A stretch of DNA of 33,950 nt, from NCBI GenBank assembly GCA_020725675.1, contig DYEP01000170.1:1-33950 (forward strand), in the 5' to 3' direction. This document shows positions 9,090-16,932 of this stretch, one piece after another. Below the pieces are notes generated by a model. The model was given only the letters and a program-made list of their open reading frames with translations, was not told where the DNA came from and ran no database searches. Both the position numbers and the translations under genes were made by a program. Within the stretch, counting starts at the first letter, position 1. Each line of letters opens with the position of its first letter. Origin of the DNA: Symbiobacterium sp. GTDB taxonomy: Bacteria > Bacillota > Sulfobacillia > DUSP01 > DYEP01.

Positions 9090-10403
9090 GTGAAGAGAAC
9101 CAAGGTAATCATTATGGGAGCGGCCGGCAGGGACTTCCACAACTTCAACACGTACTTCAGGAGAAGTGAAAACTACGAGGTAGTGTGTTTTACGGCCACA
9201 CAGATCCCGGATATCGAGGGGAGGGTGTATCCGGCTGAGCTTGCGGGGGACCTATATCCAAATGGGATACCCATTTACCCAGAAGAAGAACTGACGAGTT
9301 TGATTGAGAAGTATGGCGTGGACCAGGTGGTATTTGCTTACAGCGACGTACCCCATGAATATGTCATGCACAAGGCCTCGCAGGTGCACGCAGCTGGCGC
9401 CGACTTCAGGCTGCTTGGACCCAAGTCTACCATGTTGAAATCTTCAAAACCTGTAGTAGCTGTGTGCGCCGTACGTACAGGCGCAGGCAAGTCGCAGACT
9501 ACAAGGAAGGTCTGCGAGGTCCTCCGGAACATGGGGAAGAAAGTGGTCGCTGTACGGCACCCCATGCCTTACGGGGATCTGAGAAAACAGGTGTGCCAAC
9601 GGTTTGCCACGTATGCTGACCTGGATTTCCATCAGTGCACCATTGAAGAGCGGGAAGAATATGAGCCCCACATCGACATGGGCACGGTAGTATACGCTGG
9701 GGTCGATTACGAAGTCATCCTGAGAGAGGCTGAAAAAGAAGCGGACGTGGTTGTGTGGGACGGCGGAAACAACGACTTCTCCTTCTATGTGGCCGACATC
9801 TACATCGTTGTTGCTGACCCTCACCGGCCGGGACATGAGCTACGTTACCATCCGGGAGAGACCAACGCCCGCCTTGCAGACGTGGTAATTATGAACAAGA
9901 TGGAGACAGCGACCCCTGAGGGAATATCTCAAGTGAGACGCAACGTGGAGGCGGTAAACCCCGATGTGATCTGGATCGACGCGGTATCTCCGCTTACGGT
10001 TGACGATCCGAATGCCGTCAGAGGAAAACGTGTACTCGTTATCGAAGACGGGCCCACCCTCACCCACGGCGAGATGACGTACGGAGCGGGCATTGTGGCG
10101 GCACGGAAATTCGGCGCTGCCCAGATCATTGACCCAAGGCCGTACGCTGTAGGAAGCATTCGCGACACGTATGCGAAGTATACCCATATCGGTACGCTGC
10201 TGCCTGCCATGGGCTATGGAGAGCGGCAGGTCAGAGAACTGGAGCAGACCATCAATGCGGCCGATTGCGACTTAGTGATAGCAGCTACGCCTATTGACCT
10301 CCGTAGAATCATGAAGATCAACAAACCCGCTGTCCGGGTCCGCTACTCCTTGCAGGAGATCGGGCGTCCCACACTCGCGGACGTGCTCGAGAAACTGAGA
10401 TAA
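9090..10403 (+). CDS. Predicted P-loop GTPase, COG2403 / cyclic 2,3-diphosphoglycerate synthetase-like (copy 1)
   Basis: The protein has 437 residues from the GTG at 9090, which has a GGGAGAGGAAG site in front. An N-terminal Rossmann-like segment (VIIMGAAGRDFHNFN) is followed by a Walker A loop TGAGKS at residues 130-135 and a VVWDGGNND segment. Such proteins are catalogued as predicted GTPases or as relatives of archaeal cyclic 2,3-diphosphoglycerate synthetase; no bacterial function is established that I can name. It lies 35 nt after argF and is the last gene before a strong hairpin, so it belongs to the ornithine transcript. A paralogue sits at 12303-13706, with near-identical blocks such as TIEEREEYEPHID and DGPTLTHGEM. 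Confidence 0.75.
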   Translation: MKRTKVIIMGAAGRDFHNFNTYFRRSENYEVVCFTATQIPDIEGRVYPAELAGDLYPNGIPIYPEEELTSLIEKYGVDQVVFAYSDVPHEYVMHKASQVHAAGADFRLLGPKSTMLKSSKPVVAVCAVRTGAGKSQTTRKVCEVLRNMGKKVVAVRHPMPYGDLRKQVCQRFATYADLDFHQCTIEEREEYEPHIDMGTVVYAGVDYEVILREAEKEADVVVWDGGNNDFSFYVADIYIVVADPHRPGHELRYHPGETNARLADVVIMNKMETATPEGISQVRRNVEAVNPDVIWIDAVSPLTVDDPNAVRGKRVLVIEDGPTLTHGEMTYGAGIVAARKFGAAQIIDPRPYAVGSIRDTYAKYTHIGTLLPAMGYGERQVRELEQTINAADCDLVIAATPIDLRRIMKINKPAVRVRYSLQEIGRPTLADVLEKLR

Positions 10404-10427
10404 ACAGTACCCACAACAAGACACAAG

Positions 10428-10460
10428 CAGGGGGGCCAGGAAGAGCCCCCCTGGTTTCAT
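10428..10460 (+). terminator. Rho-independent-type terminator after the ornithine gene run
   Basis: A 9-bp perfect stem (CAGGGGGGC at 10428-10436 and GCCCCCCTG at 10445-10453) has an 8-nt loop and is followed by GTTTCATT. The T-tract is weak but the stem is very GC-rich. It lies 24 nt after the stop of the first COG2403 gene and marks the likely end of the transcript that begins upstream of ortB. Confidence 0.8.
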
Positions 10461-10632
10461 TGCGCAATACCGGAAGATCCTGCTGTCCGGTTGGACAGTC
10501 AGTCAGGCACCCGACAGTGGGCGAGATCTCCAAGCGGATGACGAGTTGGAATTGCGACGGGCTTGCTTTTGAATAGAAGATCCATCTCTTCTCCATCTTA
10601 TTAGGAGGGATAGGTGGAGAGGGGTACACAAC

Positions 10633-12264
10633 TTGACGCTCAGCCAGTGGATCTATTTTGGTGCTTGCGCAGTTTATATAGGGTTTTTTCTTCTGTTTTT
10701 ACGGTTCTTTTATTGGAAGTACTATTCAACCAAACACTACTGGTCACGCCGTCCTCCGCTATCAGATGAACTTGGAGCTGACGCACCGTTCTTTTCTTTA
10801 ATCGTTCCTGCGAGAGAGGAGGCGGACGTGATCGCCCGGACCATCCGGCACCTGGCTGCGCTGGACTATCCAAATGAACGCTATGAGATTATTGTCGCCT
10901 CAGATGAAAAGGAACAGCGGAACGCAGACAGGATCCGGATACACGCTGTACAAGAGTGCGAGTCCGCCCTCATTACAGGCGACATGCAAGCGGCCGGGCT
11001 GAGCGTGTATGCACGTCAGATGCTCAGCCGTCTTCTCACACAGGAGGCTGAATCTCATGGGCTGCATACCCGTGACGACAAGAAAGGGACTGCTCTGTTT
11101 GCTGGGCTCGGGTACGGCGAAACCAGAAGGATAATCAACTACTGCCTCATTGATTTCAGTCTTCGAGACAGACTGATGTTGCTTGCCAGGACGCTCCGTC
11201 CGACGACCCAGGAAGTAGTGGAAAAGACCCTGTCTACACCGGGCAGTGACACGCCCAGGGTGGTACATATATCGGTGCCGTGCGACTTCGATGGACTCTA
11301 CCCCGGCCAGTGCGTGGGTGAAGATGTCCAGTCCACAAAAGGTCGGGCCTTAAACCGGGCGTTATCCGCTCTCAGCCCGCACACTGAAATGGTAGGGTTC
11401 TTCGATGCCGAAAGCAGACCCGATCCGGCAGTCTTGAGGTATGTGGCATACCGACTGAGGTCGGCAAGCCCGCCTTACATCCTCCAGGGTCCCGTTTTTC
11501 AGGTCAGGAACTACTTCTCCATCAACCCGCTGTGCCGTATCGCAGCGCTTTATCAGGCGGTGTCTCATGACTGGTACCTTCCCTACCTGTTTCGGACGCT
11601 TCCTTTTGTGGGTGGGACCAACCTGTTCATCTCCCGCAACTTGCTCGTTGCCTCTGGCGGATTTGATAAATGCATCCTTACCGAAGACCTCGAGTACGGG
11701 GTCAGAGCATACTTAATCTGGGATGCATGGCCCGAGTATCTACCGTACCCGTCCAGCGAACAGACTCCGCCCACTATAACGGCATTCTTCAGGCAACGGA
11801 TGCGATGGGGTACGGGGCACCTGCAGGTAATGAAAAAGGTATCTGGGATGACAGACGTAGATTCATGGAAGCGAAAAGTTCTCTTAAGAAGGCTCCTTTT
11901 GAAAGGGCAGGCAGAATGGATCATGTACCAAATAGCCACGCTGGTGCCTCCTACCATGATTGTGCTCTGGCATCTGGGCTTGGTTGATCCTTCAGCAGCG
12001 CCAGTCACACTCCGTTACATGCTGCACGCCATCACGTTAACCTACTTTGGTTTCACTTTTTACATCTTTAAAAGATATTCCAGTTATATCGATAAGCATA
12101 CGGCGCCCAGGACTGCGTTGGGATGGTGCATGGCATACCTTGGTCTGCTACTGCTTCCTCTTGCCGCATTTCTCTTTCCATTTCCTTATACTGCTGCGCT
12201 CTTACGTTATTCGCTGACTGAGCGCCCCATGTGCTGGACAAAGACGCCGCGGACTAGGGAATGA
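10633..12264 (+). CDS. Membrane-bound family 2 glycosyltransferase with a large insertion
   Basis: This 543-residue protein has an N-terminal membrane helix (about 8-28), a GT2 catalytic domain and three or so C-terminal helices (about 427-450, 462-480 and 497-520), an architecture like processive synthases. GT2 landmarks are FFSLIVPAREE at 53-63, the DxD-like D258-A-E, the T350-E-D352 acid and QRMRW at 388-392. Between the first nucleotide-binding aspartate (D91) and the TKGRALNRAL segment (235-244) lie roughly 110 extra, mostly helical residues not usual for the family. The start is TTG at 10633 after a purine-rich leader. Its stop overlaps an alternative ATG of the next gene. Donor and acceptor sugars cannot be inferred; the flanking COG2403 pair hints at a shared pathway. 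Confidence 0.85.
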   Translation: MTLSQWIYFGACAVYIGFFLLFLRFFYWKYYSTKHYWSRRPPLSDELGADAPFFSLIVPAREEADVIARTIRHLAALDYPNERYEIIVASDEKEQRNADRIRIHAVQECESALITGDMQAAGLSVYARQMLSRLLTQEAESHGLHTRDDKKGTALFAGLGYGETRRIINYCLIDFSLRDRLMLLARTLRPTTQEVVEKTLSTPGSDTPRVVHISVPCDFDGLYPGQCVGEDVQSTKGRALNRALSALSPHTEMVGFFDAESRPDPAVLRYVAYRLRSASPPYILQGPVFQVRNYFSINPLCRIAALYQAVSHDWYLPYLFRTLPFVGGTNLFISRNLLVASGGFDKCILTEDLEYGVRAYLIWDAWPEYLPYPSSEQTPPTITAFFRQRMRWGTGHLQVMKKVSGMTDVDSWKRKVLLRRLLLKGQAEWIMYQIATLVPPTMIVLWHLGLVDPSAAPVTLRYMLHAITLTYFGFTFYIFKRYSSYIDKHTAPRTALGWCMAYLGLLLLPLAAFLFPFPYTAALLRYSLTERPMCWTKTPRTRE

Positions 12265-12302
12265 ACATTTCAGGCACAATATTGCCAGGGAGGGATGTTC
12301 CA

Positions 12303-13706
12303 TTGCCAAAAAGGATTGTCATAATGGGAGCCGCAGGCAGGGATTTCCACAATTTTAATGTCTATTTCAGGCATAACCCGGAGTATCAGGTAGTGGCGTT
12401 CACCGCTACGCAGATCCCCGACATCTCGGGACGATTGTACCCGCCAGAACTCGCCGGTCCCAACTACCCTGAGGGAATCCCAATATATCCTGAGGAAGAA
12501 CTCGAAGCGCTCATTAGGAACGCCAGGATCGACCAGGTGGTATTCGCTTACAGTGACGTGTCGCACCAGTACGTGATGCACAAGGCGTCAGTAGCGCTAT
12601 CATGCGGCGCTGATTTTGTTCTGATGGGTCCTCGGGCCACGATGCTGGAATCAACCAAACCGGTGGTGGCTGTCGTGGCCGTGAGGACAGGTGTGGGGAA
12701 GAGCCAAACTACGAGACGGGTCTCTGACATCATCAGGAGTCTTGGGCTCTCTCTGTGTGTGGTAAGGCATCCTATGCCTTACGGCGATCTAACCCAGCAG
12801 ACCGTACAGCGTTTTGCAGCATATGAAGATCTGGACAAACACAGGTGTACAATAGAAGAGAGGGAGGAATACGAACCGCACATAGACCGTGGGAATGTGG
12901 TATACGCGGGTGTGGACTACGAGCGCATCCTGAGGGAGGCCGAGAGGGAGGCGGACGTAATCCTGTGGGACGGAGGCAACAATGACATGCCCTTTTACAA
13001 GCCGGACATCAATATCGTCCTGGTTGATCCCCACAGGCCTGGTCATGAACTCATGTACCACCCGGGTGAAACCAACTTGCGCGCTGCGGATTGTGTGGTA
13101 ATAAACAAGGTAGATACCGCAGACGGGGACGACGTGGAGAAGGTGAGAGATAGTGTACATGAGATAAACCCGAGAGCGGTGGTGATCGAGGCCGCCTCGC
13201 CTATCTTTGTAGAGGATCCTGCCCAGGTCAGGGGCAAGAGGGTGCTGGTGGTTGAGGACGGACCGACCCTCACTCATGGTGAGATGAGCTATGGTGCGGG
13301 GATAATTGCAGCCAGGAAGTTCGGCGCGGCGGAGATCATCGATCCCAGGGAGGCCGCGACGCCCGGGATCAGGGCCGTGTACGACAAGTACCCACACATA
13401 GGCCCATTGCTGCCGGCGATGGGTTATGGACAGAGCCAGATCGCAGAACTGAAAGAAACCATAAACGCAGTGGACTGTGATACAGTGATCATCGCTACCC
13501 CTATAGACTTAAGGAGGGTGGCAGCCTTTGTGCATCCGGCGGTACGTGTGAGATACGAGCTGCAGGAGATAGGCAAACCCGATCTTGTTGACGTGATTTC
13601 ACCGATTTTGTCCAGGTACGCCAGGCACAAGCAGGAATTTGTAACCGTATCGCCCAATTACCTACTGAATCGACCCGCCGCGGAATATGGAGTATCAGGG
13701 ACATAG
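12303..13706 (+). CDS. Predicted P-loop GTPase, COG2403 / cyclic 2,3-diphosphoglycerate synthetase-like (copy 2)
   Basis: The 467-residue paralogue of the 9090-10403 product is highly similar along its length, with a C-terminal extension of about 30 residues. Walker A is TGVGKS at 129-134, and the N-terminal IVIMGAAGRDFHNFN block is shared. I chose TTG 12303, which follows GGGAGGG at 12288-12294 with good spacing and gives an N-terminus aligned with copy 1. An ATG at 12261 in frame overlaps the stop of the glycosyltransferase and would add 14 residues. The gene is followed after 28 nt by a cation transporter. Having two diverged copies argues for two related substrates or a heteromer, which is inference. 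Confidence 0.75.
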   Translation: MPKRIVIMGAAGRDFHNFNVYFRHNPEYQVVAFTATQIPDISGRLYPPELAGPNYPEGIPIYPEEELEALIRNARIDQVVFAYSDVSHQYVMHKASVALSCGADFVLMGPRATMLESTKPVVAVVAVRTGVGKSQTTRRVSDIIRSLGLSLCVVRHPMPYGDLTQQTVQRFAAYEDLDKHRCTIEEREEYEPHIDRGNVVYAGVDYERILREAEREADVILWDGGNNDMPFYKPDINIVLVDPHRPGHELMYHPGETNLRAADCVVINKVDTADGDDVEKVRDSVHEINPRAVVIEAASPIFVEDPAQVRGKRVLVVEDGPTLTHGEMSYGAGIIAARKFGAAEIIDPREAATPGIRAVYDKYPHIGPLLPAMGYGQSQIAELKETINAVDCDTVIIATPIDLRRVAAFVHPAVRVRYELQEIGKPDLVDVISPILSRYARHKQEFVTVSPNYLLNRPAAEYGVSGT

Positions 13707-13734
13707 ATATTTGGGTCGACCGGGAGGGTATCGA

Positions 13735-14007
13735 TTGGACCTGAAAACAGCACTGGGAACCTTTGCATTGATCTTCTTTGCGGAGCTCGGGGATAAGACA
13801 CAGCTTACCACCATGATGCTGGCAGCGCAGAGCAAGGCCCCTGCTGCGGTGTTCATAGGCGCTGCAGGGGCTCTTGTGCTCACTTCTTTGCTGGGAGTAG
13901 TATTTGGAGAGACAGTCACACGCCTAATTCCAGTCACATACGTAAGGACCGGTGCGGGCATCGCCTTTATTGTGTTGGGGGCCCTTCTTATCTCAGGTAA
14001 GCTTTGA
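13735..14007 (+). CDS. UPF0016/GDT1 (TMEM165-like) membrane protein, single-repeat form
   Basis: The protein is about 90 residues with three predicted membrane helices and the family signature ELGDKT in the first helix. UPF0016/GDT1 proteins are Mn2+/Ca2+ transporters, either as two fused repeats or as half-size proteins that pair; this is the half-size form, with no second half visible next to it. The start is TTG at 13735, six nucleotides after GGGAGGG at 13722-13728. It converges with the zinc-ribbon gene on the other strand and their ends overlap by 15 nt. Manganese supply could serve the metal-dependent enzymes upstream, but that link is only positional. Confidence 0.82.
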   Translation: MDLKTALGTFALIFFAELGDKTQLTTMMLAAQSKAPAAVFIGAAGALVLTSLLGVVFGETVTRLIPVTYVRTGAGIAFIVLGALLISGKL

Positions 14008-14952
14008 CGGTTTGCCGCAGTTTGGACAGTATTTCCTCACGACAGGTACCAGCGCCCGGCAATCAGGACAGGCGGCCTGAAGCAGAAACCCGCAAGACGG
14101 GCAGTACAATTCACCCTTTACGCCGAATCCACACGCCGGGCACTGCCCTTTCCGGAAGCGCTGATTACGTACCCGCTCAGGATTGGTCACATAGCGCTTC
14201 AGGGCGACCAGTGCAGCACCTGTTGCGACTGTACCTGCAACACTGACAGCGATCTGGGCAACGTCTCTCACGAGGTGCCATGCGTATTGACCAGACATAA
14301 CGATTGCCTGAACAGTAGAAAAGCCCAGGAAGGCAGTGCCCAGTACCAAATGTCTCGATCTCTTTGCCCTGAGCACCTGCCATATCCAATAGGAAAGTCC
14401 AAAGACAGGAAATACGTATGCGAACCTGACCAGAAACAGTTTCAGTTCATATACGTTCATCGCCCTCGAGTACGATGCATTGATCTCATCATGAGCGCGG
14501 TTGTAGGCATCCTGGAGCGCCGAGAACTCCTGAGCAAACCGGGACCTGAGAGAAGTGGCGGCATCCAATTCTACCATTGCAGATTCCATGGCCCGCCGTG
14601 ACTCCTCATACATCTTTTCTTTGGACGTATCAGCAACGCCTTTCTCAAGGCTCACGCGGTATTCCTCACGTCTGAATTCGTATTCTACTCTTGTGCGCTC
14701 AAATGCCTCCCTTCTTTCTTGCAGGAGAGAGTCGGCGTATGAAAGCTTCCGCTGGGCTTCGATGAAACGTTCTGACAACTCGGCAAGCCCGGCGCGTTGC
14801 TCCAACTGGTAGTAATCCGGGCGAGGCACGAAGCGGGTGATGCGGTTCATAATCCAAAAACCGCCCATGAGCATGAATACGACCATGCCCAGAGCCAGGA
14901 TCTTCTCGGCGCGGGAGTATTCAATCAGCTGGCTCTCATCTTCAGAATGCAT
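13993..14952 (-). CDS. Membrane protein with coiled coil and C-terminal double zinc ribbon, function unknown
   Basis: This 319-residue protein is not recognised as a named family. In order it shows a membrane helix (about residues 19-37), a long charged coiled coil (about 45-165), two or three membrane helices (about 170-250), then cysteine pairs of two zinc ribbons (CPACG, CPSCG, CPDC and CPNCG). The layout suggests a membrane-anchored protein with a cytosolic Zn-ribbon tail and a looped or extracellular coiled coil. I chose the ATG at 14952, because GAGGAGGG directly abuts the earlier ATG at 14958 but is well spaced for this one. It is transcribed alone on the minus strand, away from the cupin gene. 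Confidence 0.7.
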   Translation of the reverse strand: MHSEDESQLIEYSRAEKILALGMVVFMLMGGFWIMNRITRFVPRPDYYQLEQRAGLAELSERFIEAQRKLSYADSLLQERREAFERTRVEYEFRREEYRVSLEKGVADTSKEKMYEESRRAMESAMVELDAATSLRSRFAQEFSALQDAYNRAHDEINASYSRAMNVYELKLFLVRFAYVFPVFGLSYWIWQVLRAKRSRHLVLGTAFLGFSTVQAIVMSGQYAWHLVRDVAQIAVSVAGTVATGAALVALKRYVTNPERVRNQRFRKGQCPACGFGVKGELYCPSCGFLLQAACPDCRALVPVVRKYCPNCGKPSKLT

Positions 14953-15045
14953 CAACATCCCTCCTCATCAAGGATCACTTCGACGGGGAAGCTTCTTTAC
15001 CTTGAGCTGCCGCCTGGAGAATATTCACTCAAACCACGTTGAATG

Positions 15046-15075
15046 ACAACACAAAAGAGGGGCGATGCCCCTCTT
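15046..15075 (-). terminator. Terminator of the rubrerythrin-cupin unit
   Basis: A 9-bp perfect stem with a 3-nt loop (arms at 15055-15063 and 15067-15075) lies 15 nt beyond the cupin stop. On the minus strand it is followed by a T-rich TTGTGTTGT. It probably ends the minus-strand transcript that includes rubrerythrin and the cupin. Confidence 0.75.
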
Positions 15076-15090
15076 GTGAGGAATTGCTAT

Positions 15091-15438
15091 TTATCTTGCC
15101 ACACTGGAGACCGGAAGCCGGGTCACTTGCGATGCGACCAGCGGTGTTTCTCCTGTATTTATCAGCTGGTGCCATACGCCTCGCGGGGCCAGAACAATGC
15201 TGCCCGGACCCACATCGAATGCCTCTTCTGTACCGTCATCCAGGAAGAACCGTCCGTTTCCATGGAGTACGATAAACACCTGGTCGCTTTCCGGATGCTG
15301 GTGGTAGGCAAGCACCTGTCCTGGGGAGAAGTAGTACGTGTCCAAACCGATCTGGTCTGTTTTTATGTTTGCAACCTTATTTACCCCGGTGTCCTGCAAA
15401 AAAAGCCTGGTCAGAACGTTTACATGCTGCCACTCCAT
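15091..15438 (-). CDS. Small single-domain cupin protein
   Basis: This 115-residue protein is one cupin barrel. Motif 1 is visible as YHQHPESDQVFIVLHGNG, with the two metal histidines and later glutamine/aspartate positions, and motif 2 as PRGVWHQLINTG. Such proteins bind a divalent metal and may be enzymes or small-molecule sensors; no substrate can be assigned. The start ATG has GGGAGG 8 nt upstream. It follows the rubrerythrin gene after 33 nt and is followed by a terminator, so it is likely co-transcribed with rbr under the same oxidative-stress control. Confidence 0.85.
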   Translation of the reverse strand: MEWQHVNVLTRLFLQDTGVNKVANIKTDQIGLDTYYFSPGQVLAYHQHPESDQVFIVLHGNGRFFLDDGTEEAFDVGPGSIVLAPRGVWHQLINTGETPLVASQVTRLPVSSVAR

Positions 15439-15471
15439 CTTATATACCTCCCTGATATTAGCTTTACATAT

Positions 15472-15960
15472 TCAAGACTTCAAGAGGCTGTCGAATGTCC
15501 GTGCATGTTGTCTTTCCTGCCGGCCCACGAACTCAAAATACGTAGCGATCTCTTCAAAGCCTTCGCTCCTGGCGATTTTTGCGAATTCAGGGTACATGCT
15601 CTCGTTTTCATAACTTTCTCCGTCAAATGCCGCCTTCAGGTTCTCCTCAGTGCTACCAAGACCTCCGAGCCAGGCGAACAGTGACAATGCGTGGGCGGTC
15701 TCATCGCTTGCAGATTTGGCGAATGCGCTTGCAGCTCCTTGTTGGCCGGCGATCTCCGCGAGCATGGTAAAGGCGGTATACTTTCGATTTGCCGAAGACT
15801 CTCCGGCAAACGCCTTCCACAGGTTCTGTTCCGTGGCAGTACCTTTCAGATTGGCAGGCGGGACAAAGGGGGAGAACTTCCTGGCGCCACATACAGGACA
15901 GGATTCGGGAGCACTGGATCCAATGGCCACATGGTAGCATACATTACACTTCCACAACAT
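15472..15960 (-). CDS. Reverse rubrerythrin (N-terminal rubredoxin-like domain)
   Basis: The protein is 162 residues from the ATG at 15960, which has a GGAGGA site. The rubredoxin-like iron site comes first (C5, C8, C21, C24) and the ferritin-like di-iron four-helix domain follows (GESSANRKY, SASDETAHAL, FVGRQERQHARTF). That order is reversed relative to classical rubrerythrin and is known from clostridia, where such proteins reduce peroxide and protect from oxygen. An upstream in-frame ATG at 16047 would add an unlikely N-terminus. It sits immediately downstream of a PerR-like gene on the same strand and behind a palindrome shared with that gene, pointing to peroxide-regulated expression. 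Confidence 0.92.
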   Translation of the reverse strand: MLWKCNVCYHVAIGSSAPESCPVCGARKFSPFVPPANLKGTATEQNLWKAFAGESSANRKYTAFTMLAEIAGQQGAASAFAKSASDETAHALSLFAWLGGLGSTEENLKAAFDGESYENESMYPEFAKIARSEGFEEIATYFEFVGRQERQHARTFDSLLKS

Positions 15961-15991
15961 CGACACATCCTCCTTATAATTAATTACTTGA

Positions 15992-16006
15992 TAGTAAATA
16001 TTACTG
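15992..16006 (-). promoter_or_regulatory. PerR/Fur-like operator upstream of rubrerythrin
   Basis: The 15-bp element TAGTAAATATTACTG contains the palindrome AGTAA-N3-TTACT and lies about 32 nt before the rbr start. The same element, differing mainly in the 3-nt spacer, occurs upstream of the PerR-like gene at 16471-16485. Its TAA..ATTA core resembles the Bacillus PerR box. It would overlap the likely -10 region on the minus strand. Confidence 0.6.
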
Positions 16007-16034
16007 TATTGCGGCAAAAAGAAAGGGTTCGGCA

Positions 16035-16451
16035 TCAATGGCGGCACTCCGGGCAGATACCATAGATGTTAAGCTCGATCTTGGACATCTCATACCCCGT
16101 CTTCGCTCTGAGGTTCTGTGCCACCTCTGTAAGGTCCACCCCAGCCTTGTGAAGATCCCTGACGCGGCCGCAGCGCTCACAGCAAAGGTGGATGTGGGGG
16201 CTTGTGTCCGCATCGTAATGCGCTGCTTTCTCACCTACGTGGAGCCGTTGAACTAGTCCCGCCCGTTCCAGTATTCCGAGCGTAGTATAGACGGTGTTGA
16301 AGCTTATGGCGGGAAACTCCTCTTTGACCTTTTCCCAGATCGCCTCAGCAGTGGGATGGGCCCGTGTCTCACAAAGCATACGGTAAATCGCCATACGCTG
16401 GGGAGTAACCTTAAGTCCCTTTTCTCTTAGTGTCTCCGCCACATTTGCCAT
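16035..16451 (-). CDS. perR: Fur-family regulator, PerR-like peroxide sensor
   Basis: This 138-residue Fur-family protein has an N-terminal winged helix (LKVTPQRMAIYRML; SFNTVYTTLGILERAGLV) and a C-terminal metal-binding dimerisation domain. Structural zinc cysteines are in CCERCG and CPEC. The regulatory metal region PHIHLCCERCG with following acidic residues resembles PerR. I prefer PerR to Fur or Zur because the gene adjoins rubrerythrin and both carry the same palindrome. The start has only a weak Shine-Dalgarno sequence. The element at 16471-16485 sits 20 nt upstream of the start, consistent with autoregulation. Exact metal and signal remain inferred. Confidence 0.8.
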   Translation of the reverse strand: MANVAETLREKGLKVTPQRMAIYRMLCETRAHPTAEAIWEKVKEEFPAISFNTVYTTLGILERAGLVQRLHVGEKAAHYDADTSPHIHLCCERCGRVRDLHKAGVDLTEVAQNLRAKTGYEMSKIELNIYGICPECRH

Positions 16452-16470
16452 TCAGTAGCCACTCGCTATA

Positions 16471-16485
16471 CAGTAATCATTACTA
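16471..16485 (-). promoter_or_regulatory. PerR/Fur-like operator upstream of the PerR-like gene
   Basis: CAGTAATCATTACTA has the palindrome AGTAA-N3-TTACT. Read on the minus strand it is TAGTAATGATTACTG, matching the rbr-upstream element (TAGTAAATATTACTG) at 13 of 15 positions. It lies 20-34 nt ahead of the start codon, a position suited to autorepression. Confidence 0.6.
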
Positions 16486-16527
16486 TCTGATTAGCATTAT
16501 TACACAACACCGCTCACGTGTCAAGCG

Positions 16528-16932
16528 CTATCCGTGTATAAGATGAGGCAGACATCTGACACACACCCACAAACTGTCCCCTGCGCGTTTCACTGGGATG
16601 AGAATTCTCTCATCTTCCGTATTGCCGCAATGAAAACACTTCTGGGGTATATAGGTCTTTGGCCGGTGTTTTGTATGTTCATGGACGGCTTCTTCAGAAA
16701 ATGCAGGTGCTTCTCGCTCTTCAATGGAGAGAGCTCCTTCCGGGCACACGCCGATACAGAAACCGGCACCGTCGCACAGTTCTTCCCGTACCACCTTCGC
16801 CTTTCCATCTACAATCTGAATGGCACCTTCAGCGCAAGGGCTCACGCAAAGCCCGCAACCCGTGCAGCGATCCTCATCGATCTTTACTATCTTCCGAAAC
16901 GCCAAGGACAACACCTGGCCTTTGGCTTTCAC
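16528..16932 (-). CDS. 4Fe-4S ferredoxin-like protein with C-terminal cysteine pairs
   Basis: The protein is about 134 residues. The first cluster motif is CTGCGLCVSPC, and the second is the variant CDGAGFCIGVCP, seen in a group of small anaerobe ferredoxins. A tail with KCFHCG and CVRC could bind zinc or iron. It probably carries electrons, perhaps to the neighbouring rubrerythrin. The start is uncertain. GTG 16932 lacks a ribosome site, and TTG 16905 gives a ferredoxin-like LAFRKIVKIDEDRC beginning. A well-formed ATG at 16972 behind AGGAG would fit only if one G of the following G-run were removed (see findings). The gene is flanked by the PerR-like and Rrf2 regulators on the same strand. 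Confidence 0.82.
   Translation of the reverse strand: MKAKGQVLSLAFRKIVKIDEDRCTGCGLCVSPCAEGAIQIVDGKAKVVREELCDGAGFCIGVCPEGALSIEEREAPAFSEEAVHEHTKHRPKTYIPQKCFHCGNTEDERILIPVKRAGDSLWVCVRCLPHLIHG

Noticed and set aside
15043-15684. Plus-strand open frame of 213 codons
   Set aside because: It lies antisense to the cupin and rubrerythrin genes, which are recognisable proteins with good starts.
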